Assembly (NCBI GenBank): GCA_015134075.1
Contig: CP062308.1
Coordinates: 201,439 to 265,438 of the forward strand
DNA from: Candidatus Stammera capleta
GTDB lineage: Bacteria > Pseudomonadota > Gammaproteobacteria > Enterobacterales > Enterobacteriaceae
Length of the DNA stretch: 64,000 nucleotides
Direction of reading: 5' to 3'
The notes below the pieces were generated by a model. That model had not been told where the DNA came from and ran no database searches. It was given only the letters and a program-made list of their open reading frames with translations. How positions within the stretch are numbered: position 1 is the stretch's first letter; the number at the start of each line of letters is the position of its first letter. Positions 63,495 through 64,000 of the stretch are shown here, one piece after another. The position numbers were made by a program, and so were the translations under genes.

Positions 63495-64000
63495 TTATTT
63501 ATTCCTAATAATTTATTAACTAAATATCTATCACTATATTTTATTTTTTTATTATATAAAATATGAAATCTTTCATGACCCTTACCTGCTATTAAAATAA
63601 CATCATTACTAAAAGAATTCTTTATAGCAAATTTAATAGCTAAAATTCTATTTAAAATAATGTATACATTATTAAAATTATTTATACCTAATTTTATATC
63701 TTTTAATATAGATAATTCATTTTCAGAATATAAATCATCATTTGTAATTACAACATAATCAGAATATTTATTAGCTATAAATCCCATTAATGATCTTTTA
63801 CTTTTATCTCTATTTCCAGTACAACCAAAAATACATCATAAATTTCCCAAACAATATTTTCTAGATTCAATTAAAACATTTTTTAAAGCATCTGGAGTAT
63901 GAGCATAATCAACAATAACTAAAGGAGTACTTTTATTACTATTTTTAAAAAATTCCATACGACCTTCAGGCAAAGATAAATACTTACTATTATAAATTAA
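63488..64000 (-). CDS. murE: UDP-MurNAc-dipeptide-amino acid ligase, N-terminus cut by window edge
   Basis: Adds the third residue (meso-diaminopimelate in relatives) to the stem peptide. The visible C-terminal 170 residues include LPEGRMEFF, LVIVDYAHTPDALKNVL, WCIFGCTGNRDKSKRSLMG and VILIAGKGHERFHI, all standard MurE. The usual DNPR motif that binds diaminopimelate aligns with DDLY here (VVITNDDLYSENE), so Arg is lost. The gene continues beyond the window. Confidence 0.94.

Overview
The window is about 64 kb of extremely AT-rich, densely packed bacterial DNA that reads UGA as tryptophan. In-frame TGA falls at conserved Trp positions in many genes and never ends one; genes stop with TAA or TAG. 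Gene content and order (rpmH-rnpA-yidC-mnmE, dnaA-dnaN-gyrB, rpsP-trmD-rplS, alaS-csrA-tRNA-Ser-tRNA-Arg, rnhA/dnaQ, murE-murF-mraY-murD-murG-murC-ddlB-ftsZ-secA) and close similarity to E. coli products (PykF, ManXYZ, DtpA, CspE, LdhA, PntAB) point to a reduced gammaproteobacterial, enterobacterial-type insect symbiont. The genus cannot be fixed from sequence alone; a Stammera-like organism is only a guess.

Layout. 0-6.3 kb: ldhA, pntAB, ruvX, rluD, mnmE. 6.3-13.2 kb: yidC, rnpA, rpmH, dnaA, dnaN, gyrB (recF absent). 13.2-24 kb: four tRNAs, rpsP, trmD, rplS, truA, cvpA, eno, fpr, tyrS, pykF, gyrA. 24-28.3 kb: mannose-type PTS manXYZ and peptide transporter dtpA. 28.3-37.1 kb: translation genes (ychF, lysS, pth, prfA, prmC, argS, aspS) and cspE. 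37.2-39.0 kb: a TelN/TelK-type protelomerase beside two large perfect palindromes. 39-44.5 kb: gapA, rnhA, dnaQ, asnS, a porin, two tRNAs, csrA. 44.5-55.2 kb: alaS, adk, htpG, dnaX, degP, secA. 55.2-64 kb: reduced division and cell-wall cluster.

The main discovery is at 37.2-39.0 kb. A 520-codon gene has the catalytic signature of telomere resolvases. Five bases upstream of its start lies a 60-bp perfect palindrome, followed directly by a 142-bp perfect palindrome. Both share a 48-bp core centred on TATAC-N4-GTATA, the plan of the N15/phiKO2 telomere site. Each palindrome also mirrors its own flank beyond the shared core, as expected if reads ran around two covalently closed hairpin ends. Strand composition switches at this point (T/G-rich plus strand to the left, A/C-rich to the right), as expected where two replication forks end. 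Together this suggests a linear, hairpin-ended chromosome whose two ends are joined in this sequence.

A second notable case is trmD. It carries one extra base exactly at a CCC-A proline codon, the kind of site at which the TrmD product itself suppresses +1 frameshifting. The downstream frame is fully conserved, suggesting a self-sensing programmed frameshift or a sequencing error. asnS has a frameshift inside an 18-A run, the type rescued by transcript slippage in other symbionts.

Metabolically the genes describe a fermenting cell: PTS sugar uptake, lower glycolysis (GapA, Eno, PykF), D-lactate output (LdhA), transhydrogenase (PntAB), peptide import (DtpA) and a porin. Peptidoglycan precursor synthesis is kept, while ftsW, ftsQ, ftsA and lpxC are missing from the cluster.
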